A DNA stretch of 64,000 nucleotides from the NCBI GenBank assembly GCA_949283125.1, contig CASDRK010000002.1:62001-126000 (forward strand), in the 5' to 3' direction. This DNA is from an uncultured Clostridia bacterium (GTDB taxonomy: Bacteria > Bacillota > Clostridia > Christensenellales > Borkfalkiaceae). A model generated the notes under the pieces. The model was not told where the DNA came from and made no database searches. It saw only the letters and a list, made by a program, of their open reading frames with translations. A program made the translations under genes and the position numbers. Shown here piece after piece: positions 33,351 through 41,941 of the stretch. The first letter of the stretch is position 1. Every line of letters starts with the position of its first letter.

Positions 33351-33444
33351 GCGCGGCGGCGCGGCAGTCCTTTCCGCCCGGCAGAGCGCGGCGGGCGGCC
33401 GCCGCCCGATGATGCTGCGCGGCAATCCGAAAACTGCCGAACAG

Positions 33445-33492
33445 AAAATCCGCCGGCGCGCGGGACCGAAGTCCCGCGCGCCGGCGGATTTT
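33445..33492. terminator. 22-bp terminator between dapB and sigG
   Basis: A perfect stem with arms beginning AAAATCCGCCGG and a CGAA tetraloop lies between convergent dapB and sigG. The stem carries its own A/T end tracts, so it works in either direction. Confidence 0.85.
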
Positions 33493-33525
33493 TGCTTCTT
33501 TCGCGCACTCTGCGAAAGCGGGCGT

Positions 33526-34296
33526 TCAGCCTATCTCCTCCCTTATCCTGCCGAGGGCGGATTTTTCCAGACGGGAGACCTGCGCCTGCGATATGCCGAC
33601 CGCGGCGGAAATTTCCGTCTGCGTCTTGCCCTCGAAATATCTCAGCAGCACTATGCTCTTTTCGCGCTCGTCCAGTCTGGATATCGCTTCGTACAGCGCG
33701 GCGCGCTCCGTCCAAACCTCGTCGTTGTTCTTTTTATCGAATATCTGGTCCACGAGCAGCAGCTCGTCGCCCGATTTGTTATACACGGGATCGTATAGCG
33801 ATACGGGATCGGATATGGCGTCAAGCGCGTAGGCCACCTCCGACACGGCGATATTCATTTTATCGGCTATCTTATCGTAAGTGACGTTGTCGTCCTCGGT
33901 CTCCAGCTGTTCCCGAACTTTTAAGATGCGATAGGCAGTATCCCTTATCGAACGCGAGACACGCAGGGAATTTCCGTCGCGCAGATAGCGCTTGATCTCG
34001 CCGATGATGAGGGGCACGGCATAGGTGGAAAACTTTACGCCGACCGACAGGTCGAAGTTGTCGATGGCCTTGATGAGCCCGACGCAGCCCGCCTGAAACA
34101 CGTCGTCGGCGTTGGCGTTCTTTGCCCAGAACCTGCGCACGAGCGACAGAACGAGACGCATGTTGCCGACGATGAAGCGTTCGCGCGCGGCGGCGTCGCC
34201 CGATTTTATGCGGCGCATGAGTTCGTCCTGTTCCGCCGCGGTGAGTTTGGGCAGACCGGACGTGTCCACGCCGCAGATGACTACCTTGGATATCAT
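33526..34296 (-). CDS. sigG: Forespore sigma factor sigma-G
   Basis: A 256-residue sigma-70 factor for late forespore genes. The N-terminus SKVVICGVDTSGLPKLTAAE is the sigma-G signature (the CGVDTS segment binds anti-sigma factors); region 2 has DDVFQAGCVGLIKAIDNFD and region 4 TQTEISAAVGISQAQVSRLEKSAL. I choose the ATG at 34296 because GGAGGTG lies 6 nt before it; the GTG upstream is part of that site. It lies after sigE, as in Bacillus and Clostridium (spoIIGA-sigE-sigG). Confidence 0.95.
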   Translation of the reverse strand: MISKVVICGVDTSGLPKLTAAEQDELMRRIKSGDAAARERFIVGNMRLVLSLVRRFWAKNANADDVFQAGCVGLIKAIDNFDLSVGVKFSTYAVPLIIGEIKRYLRDGNSLRVSRSIRDTAYRILKVREQLETEDDNVTYDKIADKMNIAVSEVAYALDAISDPVSLYDPVYNKSGDELLLVDQIFDKKNNDEVWTERAALYEAISRLDEREKSIVLLRYFEGKTQTEISAAVGISQAQVSRLEKSALGRIREEIG

Positions 34297-34353
34297 AATT
34301 TGCACCTCCGCAATATATGTACCAGGGGCAGTCTGCCGCGCGGCGGCCTGGCG

Positions 34354-35049
34354 CTAAATGCGCCTTGAAATGTCCTTTTTGAGCTTGATTATTATCTTTT
34401 TTTCCAGACGGGATATGTAGCTTTGCGATATGCCGAGGCTGTCGGCCACGTCCTTCTGCGTCATCTCCTCGCCGCCGTCGAGTCCGAAGCGCATGCGCAT
34501 TATCTTCTGCTCGCGCGGGGTGAGCCGCGAGAGCGAAGCCTTCAGCAGTTCGCGCTCCACCCCGCCTTCGATGTCGGAATACACCGCGTCGGCGTCCGTG
34601 CCCATCACGTCCGAGAGCAACAGCTCGTTGCCCTCCCAGTCGGTGTTGAGCGGTTCGTCGAAGGAAACCTCCTGTCTCAGGCGGGACATGCGGCGCAGAT
34701 ACATGAGTATTTCGTTCTCTATGCAGCGCGACGCATAAGTGGCCAGCTTTATGTTTTTGTCGGAGCGGAAGGAATTTATGGCTTTTATAAGCCCGATGGT
34801 GCCGACGGAGACGAGATCGTCGCCGTCCGCGCCCGAGCCTTCGAACTTCTTCGCTATGTAGACGACGAGCCTTAAATTGTGCTCCACCAGCTCGTTGCGC
34901 GCGGCGCTGTCGCCGCCTTCGGACAGGAGAATGGCTTCGTGCTCCTCCTCCCCCGAAAGGGGCAGAGGCAGGGCCTCCGTTCCGCAGATGTAATCTAAAG
35001 TGTTGCCGCCGAATATTGTGTGCAATATGCGCTTCAATACATTGAACAT
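34354..35049 (-). CDS. sigE: Mother-cell sigma factor sigma-E precursor
   Basis: A 231-residue pro-protein. The N-terminal hydrophobic pro-sequence (about residues 1-25, [11 protein letters not shown]) precedes [10 protein letters not shown], near the usual cleavage zone. Region 2 is [44 protein letters not shown] and region 4 [20 protein letters not shown]. It must be cleaved by SpoIIGA, encoded directly upstream; the two genes overlap by one base (TGATG). It controls early mother-cell genes. Confidence 0.96.
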   Translation of the reverse strand: MFNVLKRILHTIFGGNTLDYICGTEALPLPLSGEEEHEAILLSEGGDSAARNELVEHNLRLVVYIAKKFEGSGADGDDLVSVGTIGLIKAINSFRSDKNIKLATYASRCIENEILMYLRRMSRLRQEVSFDEPLNTDWEGNELLLSDVMGTDADAVYSDIEGGVERELLKASLSRLTPREQKIMRMRFGLDGGEEMTQKDVADSLGISQSYISRLEKKIIIKLKKDISRRI

Positions 35050-35837
35050 CAGTCCGCCTCCGCAAGGTCGGGGTGCAGAACGGCGCGGCCGCGGGCCGCG
35101 TCCGATATGCAGAAATCCGCACCCTTTAGTGTGATAACTTTTTCTCCGTAGTCTATCTCCACCTTATCCGCAGTGAAAACGGGCAGCTCTCTGTCCCCCG
35201 CAACAGTATGTACCGACACGTAAGTTTTTATGCCGTCCGCGTCCGTTATTTTGCGGGCGACGGAGCTCGGCAGCACGCTTACCGGCCGGCCGCGGCGGTA
35301 GACGCGGTTGCCGCTGTCGAAAAACGCCGCAACTTTTACGCTGCGTTGACCCGCATATATGCGGCAGACAACGCTTGATTTTGCCCTGCGCGCGAGCATG
35401 GACGAAGCGACCTTTCCGACGGCGACGGCAAGGCAGAGCGCGCCGAAGAGCGGAATGCCGACGGGCACGGACGAAAGGATGATTCCGCCGCCCGCGGCAT
35501 AAGAGATGTCCGCCAGCGAAAACAGCGCGAGGAGCCCGCCGCCGAGCACAAACGCGAGCGCAAAGAACGCGGCGCAGAATTTGGCGAACGGCCGGATTCC
35601 GCACGGCAGGCACGCGGCGGCGCAGAGCGCTATGCCCGCGGCCGCTTTTACGGCGACCGCCGCCGCGCCCGAAAGCCCCATAAGCGGAAAGAAGACGGCA
35701 AAGCACGCGCCGAGCGCCGAACCGGCCGCCGCGCGGCCGAGCGACGCGCGGCTTTTCGCGGCGCGCTTTGCCGCATACAGCAGACAGAAGTCCATGCAGA
35801 AATTTTCTGCAAGGGCGTACTCTACATACACCTCCAT
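35049..35837 (-). CDS. spoIIGA: Sigma-E factor processing peptidase SpoIIGA
   Basis: A 262-residue membrane protease that cleaves pro-sigma-E. Five or so membrane helices fill the N-terminal half ([24 protein letters not shown] starts the first); the C-terminal half is an aspartic protease domain with the catalytic FFDSGNRV. I choose the ATG at 35837, which fits the family N-terminus; it lacks a ribosome site and lies 10 nt after a TATAAT, so the message may be almost leaderless. The longer frame adds 12 residues upstream of the promoter element. Confidence 0.92.
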   Translation of the reverse strand: MEVYVEYALAENFCMDFCLLYAAKRAAKSRASLGRAAAGSALGACFAVFFPLMGLSGAAAVAVKAAAGIALCAAACLPCGIRPFAKFCAAFFALAFVLGGGLLALFSLADISYAAGGGIILSSVPVGIPLFGALCLAVAVGKVASSMLARRAKSSVVCRIYAGQRSVKVAAFFDSGNRVYRRGRPVSVLPSSVARKITDADGIKTYVSVHTVAGDRELPVFTADKVEIDYGEKVITLKGADFCISDAARGRAVLHPDLAEAD

Positions 35838-35881
35838 TGCGAGAGGTATTATATAACTTAATGTATGCCGCACAATGCAAA

Positions 35882-35914
35882 ATTACGACGCTTTTTGCAA
35901 AAAAGCGTCGTAAT
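35882..35914 (-). terminator. Terminator of the spoVT-dusB operon
   Basis: ATTACGACGCTTTTT and AAAAAGCGTCGTAAT with a 3-nt loop lie between dusB and spoIIGA. On the minus strand the stem is followed by TTTTGC. It separates the two leftward units. A 7-bp repeat GCCGGC-type hairpin lies just before it. Confidence 0.75.
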
Positions 35915-35955
35915 CGCATATCCTGCCGGCTCAAGATACACGCCGGCAGACAATA

Positions 35956-36897
35956 TTAAAACGAAAGTCCGTCCAGAATATCTTCTATCTTCTCGCGGGA
36001 GGAACAGCCGAAGAGCGCAAGCTTTACGGCAGACGCGCCCGGCATGCCCTTTATGTAAAAGGCGAGCATCTTGCGCATGAACACGGTGGCGAAACGGGCA
36101 TCGAAGAGTTGGAACGTGCGCTCAAGCTGGGCGCGTATGACCGATTTTTTGTCGGGCTGCGGCGTCCCCGCGAGGGCGCAGAACAAAAAGGGATCGCTCA
36201 TCGCGGCGCGCGCAACGGCCACGCCGTCCGCGCCGGTGTTCAGCATGAGCTCGTCGGCGTCCGCAACGGAGAACACCCCGCCGTTTGCGATGACGGGAAT
36301 ACCGACGGCGCGCTTGGCGGAGGCTATTTGGTCAAAATCCACGGGGCCGGAATAGATTTTGTCGCGCGTGCGGCCGTGTATGGTGACGAGACTTGCCCCC
36401 GCGTCCTCCATGGCGACGGCAAAATCGCGCGTGACGAGATGCCCGCCGTCCACCCCGGTGCGGAATTTGACCGTGACGGGCTTACCCGCCTTGGCCACTT
36501 CCGACACTATACGCACGGCGAGAGGAATATCGGACATGAGCGCGCTGCCTTCGCCGTTTTTGAATATTTTAGGCACGGGACAGCCCATGTTTATGTCTAT
36601 GATATCGAAGGGGGCAAGGTATTCGCTTTCGGCCGCGCGGCGCATGTAATACGGATCGGAGCCGAAGATCTGAACGGCCTTTATGCCGATATAGTCCGGG
36701 GGCAGCATCAAGAGTTCGCGCGTGTTTGCGCTGCCGTAGCACAGACCCTTTGCGCTGACCATTTCGGTAAACGTAAGACCGGCGCCGAGCGAAGCGCACA
36801 TCTGCCTGAACACGCAGTTCGTGTACCCGGCAAGCGGGGCCAAAAACACGTTGTTGGGCGTTCTGAACGCCCCTATATCAATGCTCTTTAGTTGCAT
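35956..36897 (-). CDS. dusB: tRNA-dihydrouridine synthase
   Basis: FMN-dependent reduction of uridine in tRNA; 313 residues. The chain begins with QLKSIDIGAFRTPNNVFLAPLAGYT, and the conserved DINMGCPVPKIFKNGEGSALM contains the catalytic Cys. VTVKFRTG, TIHGRTRDKIYSGPVDF and IANGGVFSVADA are typical DusB motifs. The ATG at 36897 overlaps the end of mazG by 20 bp, supporting co-transcription; no free ribosome site is needed if coupled. Confidence 0.93.
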   Translation of the reverse strand: MQLKSIDIGAFRTPNNVFLAPLAGYTNCVFRQMCASLGAGLTFTEMVSAKGLCYGSANTRELLMLPPDYIGIKAVQIFGSDPYYMRRAAESEYLAPFDIIDINMGCPVPKIFKNGEGSALMSDIPLAVRIVSEVAKAGKPVTVKFRTGVDGGHLVTRDFAVAMEDAGASLVTIHGRTRDKIYSGPVDFDQIASAKRAVGIPVIANGGVFSVADADELMLNTGADGVAVARAAMSDPFLFCALAGTPQPDKKSVIRAQLERTFQLFDARFATVFMRKMLAFYIKGMPGASAVKLALFGCSSREKIEDILDGLSF

Positions 36898-38293
36898 TTT
36901 TAGCCTGTAACCAGTACCAGTCGTACTCTTCGTCGCAAAGATCGGTCGTGTCCTTGCCGTCGGCGAGGACCAAACGTTCAAACTCCGCAAAGCGCGCCAC
37001 GAATTTATCGGTGGCGGCGGCCAGTGCCTGCTCGCAGTCGACACCGGCGAGACGGCAGGTGTTGACGGCAGCGAAGAGAAGGTCGCCCGATTCCTCGAAA
37101 ACGGCGTCGCCGTCCCCGGCCTGAAGGGCCTTCAGAAGCTCTATCGCCTCCTCGCCTATCTTTTCGGAGGCGGACAGCGGCGAAAGAAAATCCATGCCGC
37201 TCTTTGCCGCGCGCTTGCCCACTTTCTGCGCGCGCATGCATGCGGGGAAATTTTTGGGAACGGCTTCAAGGCTCTGGGTATATGTAGTCTGGTGCTTTTC
37301 CTTCATCTTATTCCTTTCCCACACGCCGAGAGCCGCGCTCTCGTCCGCGGCCCTGTCGCCGCCGAATATGTGCGAGTGTCTGAATATAAGCTTTTTGACA
37401 ACTCGGGTTAGCGCGTCCGAACTTGAAAAGGCGCCCTGCTCCTCCTTCATCACGCAGTGAAAAGCCGCCTGAAGAAGCACGTCGCCGCACTCCTCCTCCA
37501 TGCCGTCGTCGTCGCCGCGGTTGATCGCGTCCACAAGCTCGTAAGCTTCCTCTATCATGTTCTGCCTTATGGTCAGGTTGGTCTGCGCCCTGTCCCAGGG
37601 ACAGCCGCCCGGCGCGCGCAACAATTTTATCATGTGCTCGAGGTCGGCGTAGTCGAACCTGTCTTTTTTGAGGAACTCCCGCTCCTCGACCGCCACGGCG
37701 CAGTCGGCGTCGTAAGTTTTGAAGCGGTCGATCTCGTATATCTTTATGCGGCGGGCGCCCTCGGAATTTATGAAAGTACACTCCGTCTCCTCGCCGAACA
37801 GCTGCGTGAGCCTGCGCTTGACCGCGTCTGCCAGACCGAAGTCGTCCATGTCGTACACCACCGCCGCCGGGCAGCTTTTAAGCGACGATATGTCGTAGGC
37901 CGAAAGCGCCGTCACGCAGGAACTCTTCATCCGCGCGAGCGTCTTTATCCGGGATATTTTGGAAGGCCCCTCCAGCACCTCGACCTGCTTTGCGCCCGCA
38001 AGAATGAGCTTGCAGCCCTCGTCCTCGCTGACGGCGCCGTCAACGCAATATACTACGGGGGTAACTTTGGATTGCGCGATTACTTTTGCCGCAATCTTGC
38101 GGTTGAGAGTGTCAAAGCTGCGCGAATGTTCGTACAGGTCGTCCAGATATTCCGTTTCGCGGCCTTCGAGCTGGCCGTATGCGGCGCCGCGCGACGTGCG
38201 GGCCATGATTTTTGCCGCGCCGTCGAGAGCCGCTTTTGCCGAAAGCGACATGTCGCCGCGGCATATTCCCAATCCTATCAATGTTATTTTCAT
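36878..38293 (-). CDS. mazG: Tetrapyrrole methylase-like/MazG fusion (YabN type)
   Basis: A 471-residue protein. The N-terminal about 215 residues resemble tetrapyrrole (SAM) methylases (ITLIGLGICRGDMSLSAKAAL at the start); the rest is MazG NTP pyrophosphohydrolase, with CPWDRAQTNLTIRQNMIEEAYELVDAI and EEECGDVLLQAAFHC, then a second MazG-like half with EKIGEEAIELLKALQ and EESGDLLFAAVN. MazG hydrolyses non-canonical dNTPs. I choose the ATG at 38293 that overlaps the spoVB stop by ATGA. Such fusions follow spoVT and spoVB in many spore formers. Confidence 0.92.
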   Translation of the reverse strand: MKITLIGLGICRGDMSLSAKAALDGAAKIMARTSRGAAYGQLEGRETEYLDDLYEHSRSFDTLNRKIAAKVIAQSKVTPVVYCVDGAVSEDEGCKLILAGAKQVEVLEGPSKISRIKTLARMKSSCVTALSAYDISSLKSCPAAVVYDMDDFGLADAVKRRLTQLFGEETECTFINSEGARRIKIYEIDRFKTYDADCAVAVEEREFLKKDRFDYADLEHMIKLLRAPGGCPWDRAQTNLTIRQNMIEEAYELVDAINRGDDDGMEEECGDVLLQAAFHCVMKEEQGAFSSSDALTRVVKKLIFRHSHIFGGDRAADESAALGVWERNKMKEKHQTTYTQSLEAVPKNFPACMRAQKVGKRAAKSGMDFLSPLSASEKIGEEAIELLKALQAGDGDAVFEESGDLLFAAVNTCRLAGVDCEQALAAATDKFVARFAEFERLVLADGKDTTDLCDEEYDWYWLQAKNATKEH

Positions 38294-39663
38294 AAAACAC
38301 TCCGCTGATCGTGGTGTGTTCCGCATCTGCGGCGGCAGGCGCGGAACGGACAAAGAAGGCCGGCTTTTGCGCCTTCGTCCCTTGCGCCTATAATATACCA
38401 CAGATTGAGCAAAACCGCAACCAAATAGCATATGTTTGCGGCGGCCGCGGTTCCCCTGACGGACATGCCGGACGATACGAACGCCGCGGACAGCGCAACG
38501 CGCACGGCCACCGACAGCCATTGGTTTGCCGCGGCGGCCGCAGGCCGTCCCAGCGCGGCGAGACACGCGGAGGACGTCTGCACGAGCGAAGCCGTGACGC
38601 AGCTGACGCTCATTATCCTTACAAGCGAGGCGAGCAACGCACGTTCAGGTCCGGACAGCGAGGAGAATATAATATCCGCGGCGAGCGGAGCGAAAGCAAA
38701 CACGGCAACCGCGCAGGGGAGCGACGCCGCGAGAGTGAACGCCAGCGAGCGGGCGGCCAGAGATTTTGCCCCCTTAATATCCCCGCGGCGGGCGAGGGGA
38801 GATATTGCCGGCACGCCTGCCGCGGCAAGCCCGTAGGACAGTGACACCGGGAGATTGACGAGCGTGACGGCGCATCCCGAGTATATGCCCCACAGCGCCG
38901 TGGCGTCGGCCGCGCCGCCGCGGAGCAGAGCGACGACGACAATGCTTTCTATGAGCTGACCGAGCGGCATGGCCATGGCCGAGAAAGTGAGCGGGACGGT
39001 GTAGCCGAGAACGGCTCTGCGCACCCCGGCGGCATTAAAATACAGCGGCGCGCGCCTCTTGGGCGCGCGCATATACAGCGCGACGCCGTACGCCGCACAG
39101 GCGGCTTCGGACAATGTGACGGCAAAAACCGCCGCGGCGACGGAGCTTTGCTCGTCGCCGCTAAAGAGCGTGCACAGCGCTATGCCCGCGACAACTTTCA
39201 CAAGCTGTTCGGCAACTTCGGTGGCGGCCGTCGGGAACATGTTGCCCGTGCCCTGAAAGTAGCCGCGCACGACCGCGAGGACGGAGACAAAGAATACCGA
39301 AGGCGCAAGCAGACGGCAGCACGCGGCCACCGCAGGCTCGCCCTGCGCAGCCGAAAGAGGAACGGCCAGCGCGGACATAACGAGCCAGCCGGCCAGCCCG
39401 GCCATGCCGAACATTCTGAACGCGGGTCGTTCCGCAAATGTACATTCGCCGGAGGATATCATGCGGGCAATGCCCGTCGGAATGCCGGCGGCGGACACCG
39501 TAAGCAGCATACAGTACAGCGGAAACACCATCTGATACACGCCCATGCCGCCACTGCCCAAAAGCGCAGTCAGCGGTATGCGGTAGACCGCGCCGAGCAG
39601 CTTGGAGACGAGCCCGCCGGCCGACAGGACGAGCGCGTCTTTAAGATATTTTCTGCGCTTCAT
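38290..39663 (-). CDS. spoVB: MOP-superfamily flippase, SpoVB-like
   Basis: A 457-residue membrane protein with about 13-14 helices. The N-terminus LKDALVLSAGGLVSKLLGAVYRIPLTALLGSGGMGVYQMVFPLY is the signature of the SpoVB/MurJ-like oligosaccharidyl-lipid flippases. SpoVB is needed for cortex peptidoglycan in Bacillus. It overlaps spoVT and mazG by 4 bp each. The C-terminal 25 residues are unusually rich in Cys and Arg. Confidence 0.92.
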   Translation of the reverse strand: MKRRKYLKDALVLSAGGLVSKLLGAVYRIPLTALLGSGGMGVYQMVFPLYCMLLTVSAAGIPTGIARMISSGECTFAERPAFRMFGMAGLAGWLVMSALAVPLSAAQGEPAVAACCRLLAPSVFFVSVLAVVRGYFQGTGNMFPTAATEVAEQLVKVVAGIALCTLFSGDEQSSVAAAVFAVTLSEAACAAYGVALYMRAPKRRAPLYFNAAGVRRAVLGYTVPLTFSAMAMPLGQLIESIVVVALLRGGAADATALWGIYSGCAVTLVNLPVSLSYGLAAAGVPAISPLARRGDIKGAKSLAARSLAFTLAASLPCAVAVFAFAPLAADIIFSSLSGPERALLASLVRIMSVSCVTASLVQTSSACLAALGRPAAAAANQWLSVAVRVALSAAFVSSGMSVRGTAAAANICYLVAVLLNLWYIIGARDEGAKAGLLCPFRACRRRCGTHHDQRSVL

Positions 39664-40205
39664 TCAAACTGACTTGCAAGAATGGTTGCGGACAGGCGGG
39701 CGAGCTTGCAGGCGCCGCTCTCCATTCTTGCGCCCTGCTCGTAGGACAGAAGCGCCACCGCGCCCAGACAGTCGCCGCCGCACACTATCGGCACTATCAC
39801 CTGAGCCGTGGGCGACGCGCTCTCCTCCTCGGCAAGGGGCACTATGTCGCCGCCGTCGCATAAACTTGCAACGTAGCTTTTGCGCTCCCTTAAAATGTCG
39901 TCCAGCCTGCGCGAAATGGTCTTGCCTGCCAGCTCGCGCCGGCCGCTGCCGGACGCGCAGATTATTTCGTCCGTGTCGCAGATCACCGCGAGATGACCGG
40001 ATATATCGTTTAAGCTTTTGGCCGTCCCGCACGAAAATTGCCCCAATGACGCTATGGGCGAATACTTCTTCAGCATCAGTTCGTCGCGCTCCGTGAATAT
40101 TTCCAGCGGGTCGCCGGATTTCAGGCGAAGAGTCGACCTTATTTCCTTGGGGATCACCACCCTGCCGAGTTCGTCTATCCTCCTCACTATTCCTGTCGCT
40201 TTCAT
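39660..40205 (-). CDS. spoVT: Stage V sporulation regulator SpoVT
   Basis: A 181-residue transcription factor for forespore genes. The N-terminal swapped-hairpin AbrB domain is MKATGIVRRIDELGRVVIPKEIRSTLRLKSGDPLEIF (residues 1-37); the C-terminal part is the GAF-like domain with SGRRELAGKTIS and APTAQVIVPI-type strands. It heads the spoVT-spoVB-mazG-dusB unit, with GGAGG upstream and a sigma-G type promoter at 40273-40301. Confidence 0.96.
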   Translation of the reverse strand: MKATGIVRRIDELGRVVIPKEIRSTLRLKSGDPLEIFTERDELMLKKYSPIASLGQFSCGTAKSLNDISGHLAVICDTDEIICASGSGRRELAGKTISRRLDDILRERKSYVASLCDGGDIVPLAEEESASPTAQVIVPIVCGGDCLGAVALLSYEQGARMESGACKLARLSATILASQFE

Positions 40206-40272
40206 CTATTAAGTCTACCTCCGTGCATGCGAAGGCCGTCCGTTTAAAAAATGCGCCCGCATGCTCTGATTG

Positions 40273-40301
40273 CAGTATGTGAAATCAAATGTGGAATATT
40301 C
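40273..40301 (-). promoter_or_regulatory. Sigma-G type promoter of spoVT
   Basis: On the minus strand GAATA (40297-40301), a 17-bp spacer and CATACTG (40273-40279) fit the forespore consensus (GHATR, CATHHTA) with one mismatch. In Bacillus spoVT is transcribed by sigma-G. Confidence 0.65.
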
Positions 40302-40383
40302 CCATTCAGATATATGGAAACGGGGCGACACAACAATGTATTAATTGTATCAATTGAATTATCTGTATTATATATAAAACGGG

Positions 40384-40410
40384 GCGCCGCCCGGAAAATC
40401 CGGGCGGCGC
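40384..40410 (-). terminator. Terminator of the InlB-repeat-like gene
   Basis: GCGCCGCCCGG, AAAAT and CCGGGCGGCGC make an 11-bp stem 8 bp after the stop of the leftward gene at 40418. Confidence 0.6.
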
Positions 40411-40417
40411 TCGCTTT

Positions 40418-41125
40418 TCAGGCCGATTTTGTAAGGGCGGACGGAAGATTTACCGTGCCTATCCTGTTGATGAATGCAGAGTACGTATAGCGCGCCCCCT
40501 CTTCGACGGGGCTCTGCTCCGGCGTTATGACGACCGAAGACGTGCGTGCGGCGACGGATATCTTCCAATCGTCCGGCGCGAGATAAACCACTCTTTCCGC
40601 CACGGCCGAACCTACAGTAGTCACGCTCAGCGCGTCGCCTGAAGTTGAAAGTTCAAATTGTATGCCGAAAGATGAGATGCTCATGTCGTTGAGCGTTACG
40701 GTAAGTTCCGCCTTGTTTAGCCAGCGTGCATACAATGTGATTTCGGCCGAGCCTTCAAAAAGTTCTGCCAAAGCCGCTCCGTCGGATATGAGCTTGCCGC
40801 CGGCGGGCTCGGTTTGCCAGCCGCCGAAAAAGTATCTCATGTCAGCATCGCCGTCATATGCCTGCGTCTCGTCGGGCAGCACGTAAGATTCCGCCTGCTC
40901 CTTTGTCAGTTTCACCGGCGGGACCTCGATCGCGGCATAACCTGATTCCGCGGTATTGACGTTGAAATTAACCGTGCAATCCGCGCCGCCCGTATATTCA
41001 AACCCCACGATGTCAACAAGCGGCACCACCCACTCCGCCGCCGCGGACGGCAGAAAGAGAGCGGGGAGCGTGACCGCAATCAACGCCGCCGCGACAAAGG
41101 CTGCCGCTTTATGCCGAAATTTCAT
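40418..41125 (-). CDS. Secreted protein with an InlB B-repeat-like segment
   Basis: A 235-residue protein with a clear signal peptide: basic FRHK, a hydrophobic core to about residue 28 and a probable cleavage after PSAAA. The middle holds FGGWQTEPAGGKLISDGAALAELFEGSAEITLYARW, the pattern of Listeria-Bacteroides (InlB B) repeats found in surface adhesins. No LPXTG or cell-wall anchor is seen. The ATG at 41125 has AAGGGGGG 8 nt upstream, and a TATAAT lies at 41154-41159 on the minus strand. It is monocistronic. Confidence 0.8.
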   Translation of the reverse strand: MKFRHKAAAFVAAALIAVTLPALFLPSAAAEWVVPLVDIVGFEYTGGADCTVNFNVNTAESGYAAIEVPPVKLTKEQAESYVLPDETQAYDGDADMRYFFGGWQTEPAGGKLISDGAALAELFEGSAEITLYARWLNKAELTVTLNDMSISSFGIQFELSTSGDALSVTTVGSAVAERVVYLAPDDWKISVAARTSSVVITPEQSPVEEGARYTYSAFINRIGTVNLPSALTKSA

Positions 41126-41494
41126 CACTCCCCCCCTTAAATCAATTTTTTATATTATACCGCATTTAACAGTGGCGACACAAGCATTTTGCCATATCTG
41201 AAACGCGCAGCCCGGAAACCGAACAAAAGATGCGGAAAGTCCGCGCATTGCGCATGACCGCAGGTTATGAAAATCAATGAAAATACAGCCCATGGCGCAA
41301 ACGCCGCCATCGCTGTGTAGCCGTCATTCTTTCAACTCTACCGGGCAAAACCCGCGCAAAGCACGAAATGGGCGGGCCGCGTACCTATGTGCCGCGGGCG
41401 CACGGATCGCTGCATACGGAGTGCTTTTACGAATCGCGCAAAACTCGGGCCGGACGCGGACATTGAACCGTGCGGCGCAGACGCGCAAAATAGA
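41126..41494. other. Non-coding gap before tRNA-Ser
   Basis: About 370 bp between the secreted protein gene and the tRNA-Ser promoter. Apart from the promoter of the secreted gene (TATAAT at 41154-41159) I find no convincing ORF, structured RNA or repeat. Confidence 0.5.
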
Positions 41495-41523
41495 TTGACA
41501 TATGCCTTTGCCTTTGTTAAAAT
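41495..41523 (+). promoter_or_regulatory. Promoter of tRNA-Ser
   Basis: TTGACA (41495-41500), a 17-bp spacer and TAAAAT (41518-41523) end 11 bp before the tRNA. Confidence 0.85.
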
Positions 41524-41534
41524 ATATGTGTTAC

Positions 41535-41622
41535 GCAGAGATGGCGGAGCGGTCGAACGCGGCGGTCTTGAAAACCGTTGATGGGCAACTATCCGGGGGT
41601 TCGAATCCCTCTCTCTGCGCCA
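41535..41622 (+). tRNA. tRNA-Ser (anticodon TGA)
   Basis: Eighty-eight bases with encoded CCA and a long variable arm (class II). The acceptor GCAGAGA pairs with TCTCTGC; the anticodon loop TCTTGAAAA gives TGA. A low-GC patch follows it. Confidence 0.96.
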
Positions 41623-41647
41623 TCGCCGGGACACGGCGGACTTTCAG

Positions 41648-41678
41648 GTAAGGCAATAATTATTGCCTTACTTTTTTT
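41648..41678 (+). terminator. Terminator of tRNA-Ser
   Basis: A perfect 24-nt palindrome, GTAAGGCAATAA and its complement, is followed by seven T (41672-41678). Confidence 0.9.
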
Positions 41679-41941
41679 ATGCCCGTTTCGGCTTCTTTGC
41701 GCATAAGATACGACTTTGCGCGAGACCGGAAAATTACCCGATTTATGCGATCCGCAAAAACAAATGCTCTTTCACCTGCCCATACTATACACGCAGAGCA
41801 CTTCGTGTTTGCCTAACCAATTTAATTTTTTAAATGCAGACAAGCCTAATTCTTATTGTTGAAAAATTATTTTAGTTGCTTAAAACGCAACTATTTCATA
41901 CACCAAATATATTAAAGTTTTTAGTTTTAAATTATATACAT

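Noticed and set aside
36878-38566. A 562-codon start for MazG
   Set aside because: The extra 91 residues are Arg-rich and lie within spoVB; the ATG that overlaps the spoVB stop fits the family start.
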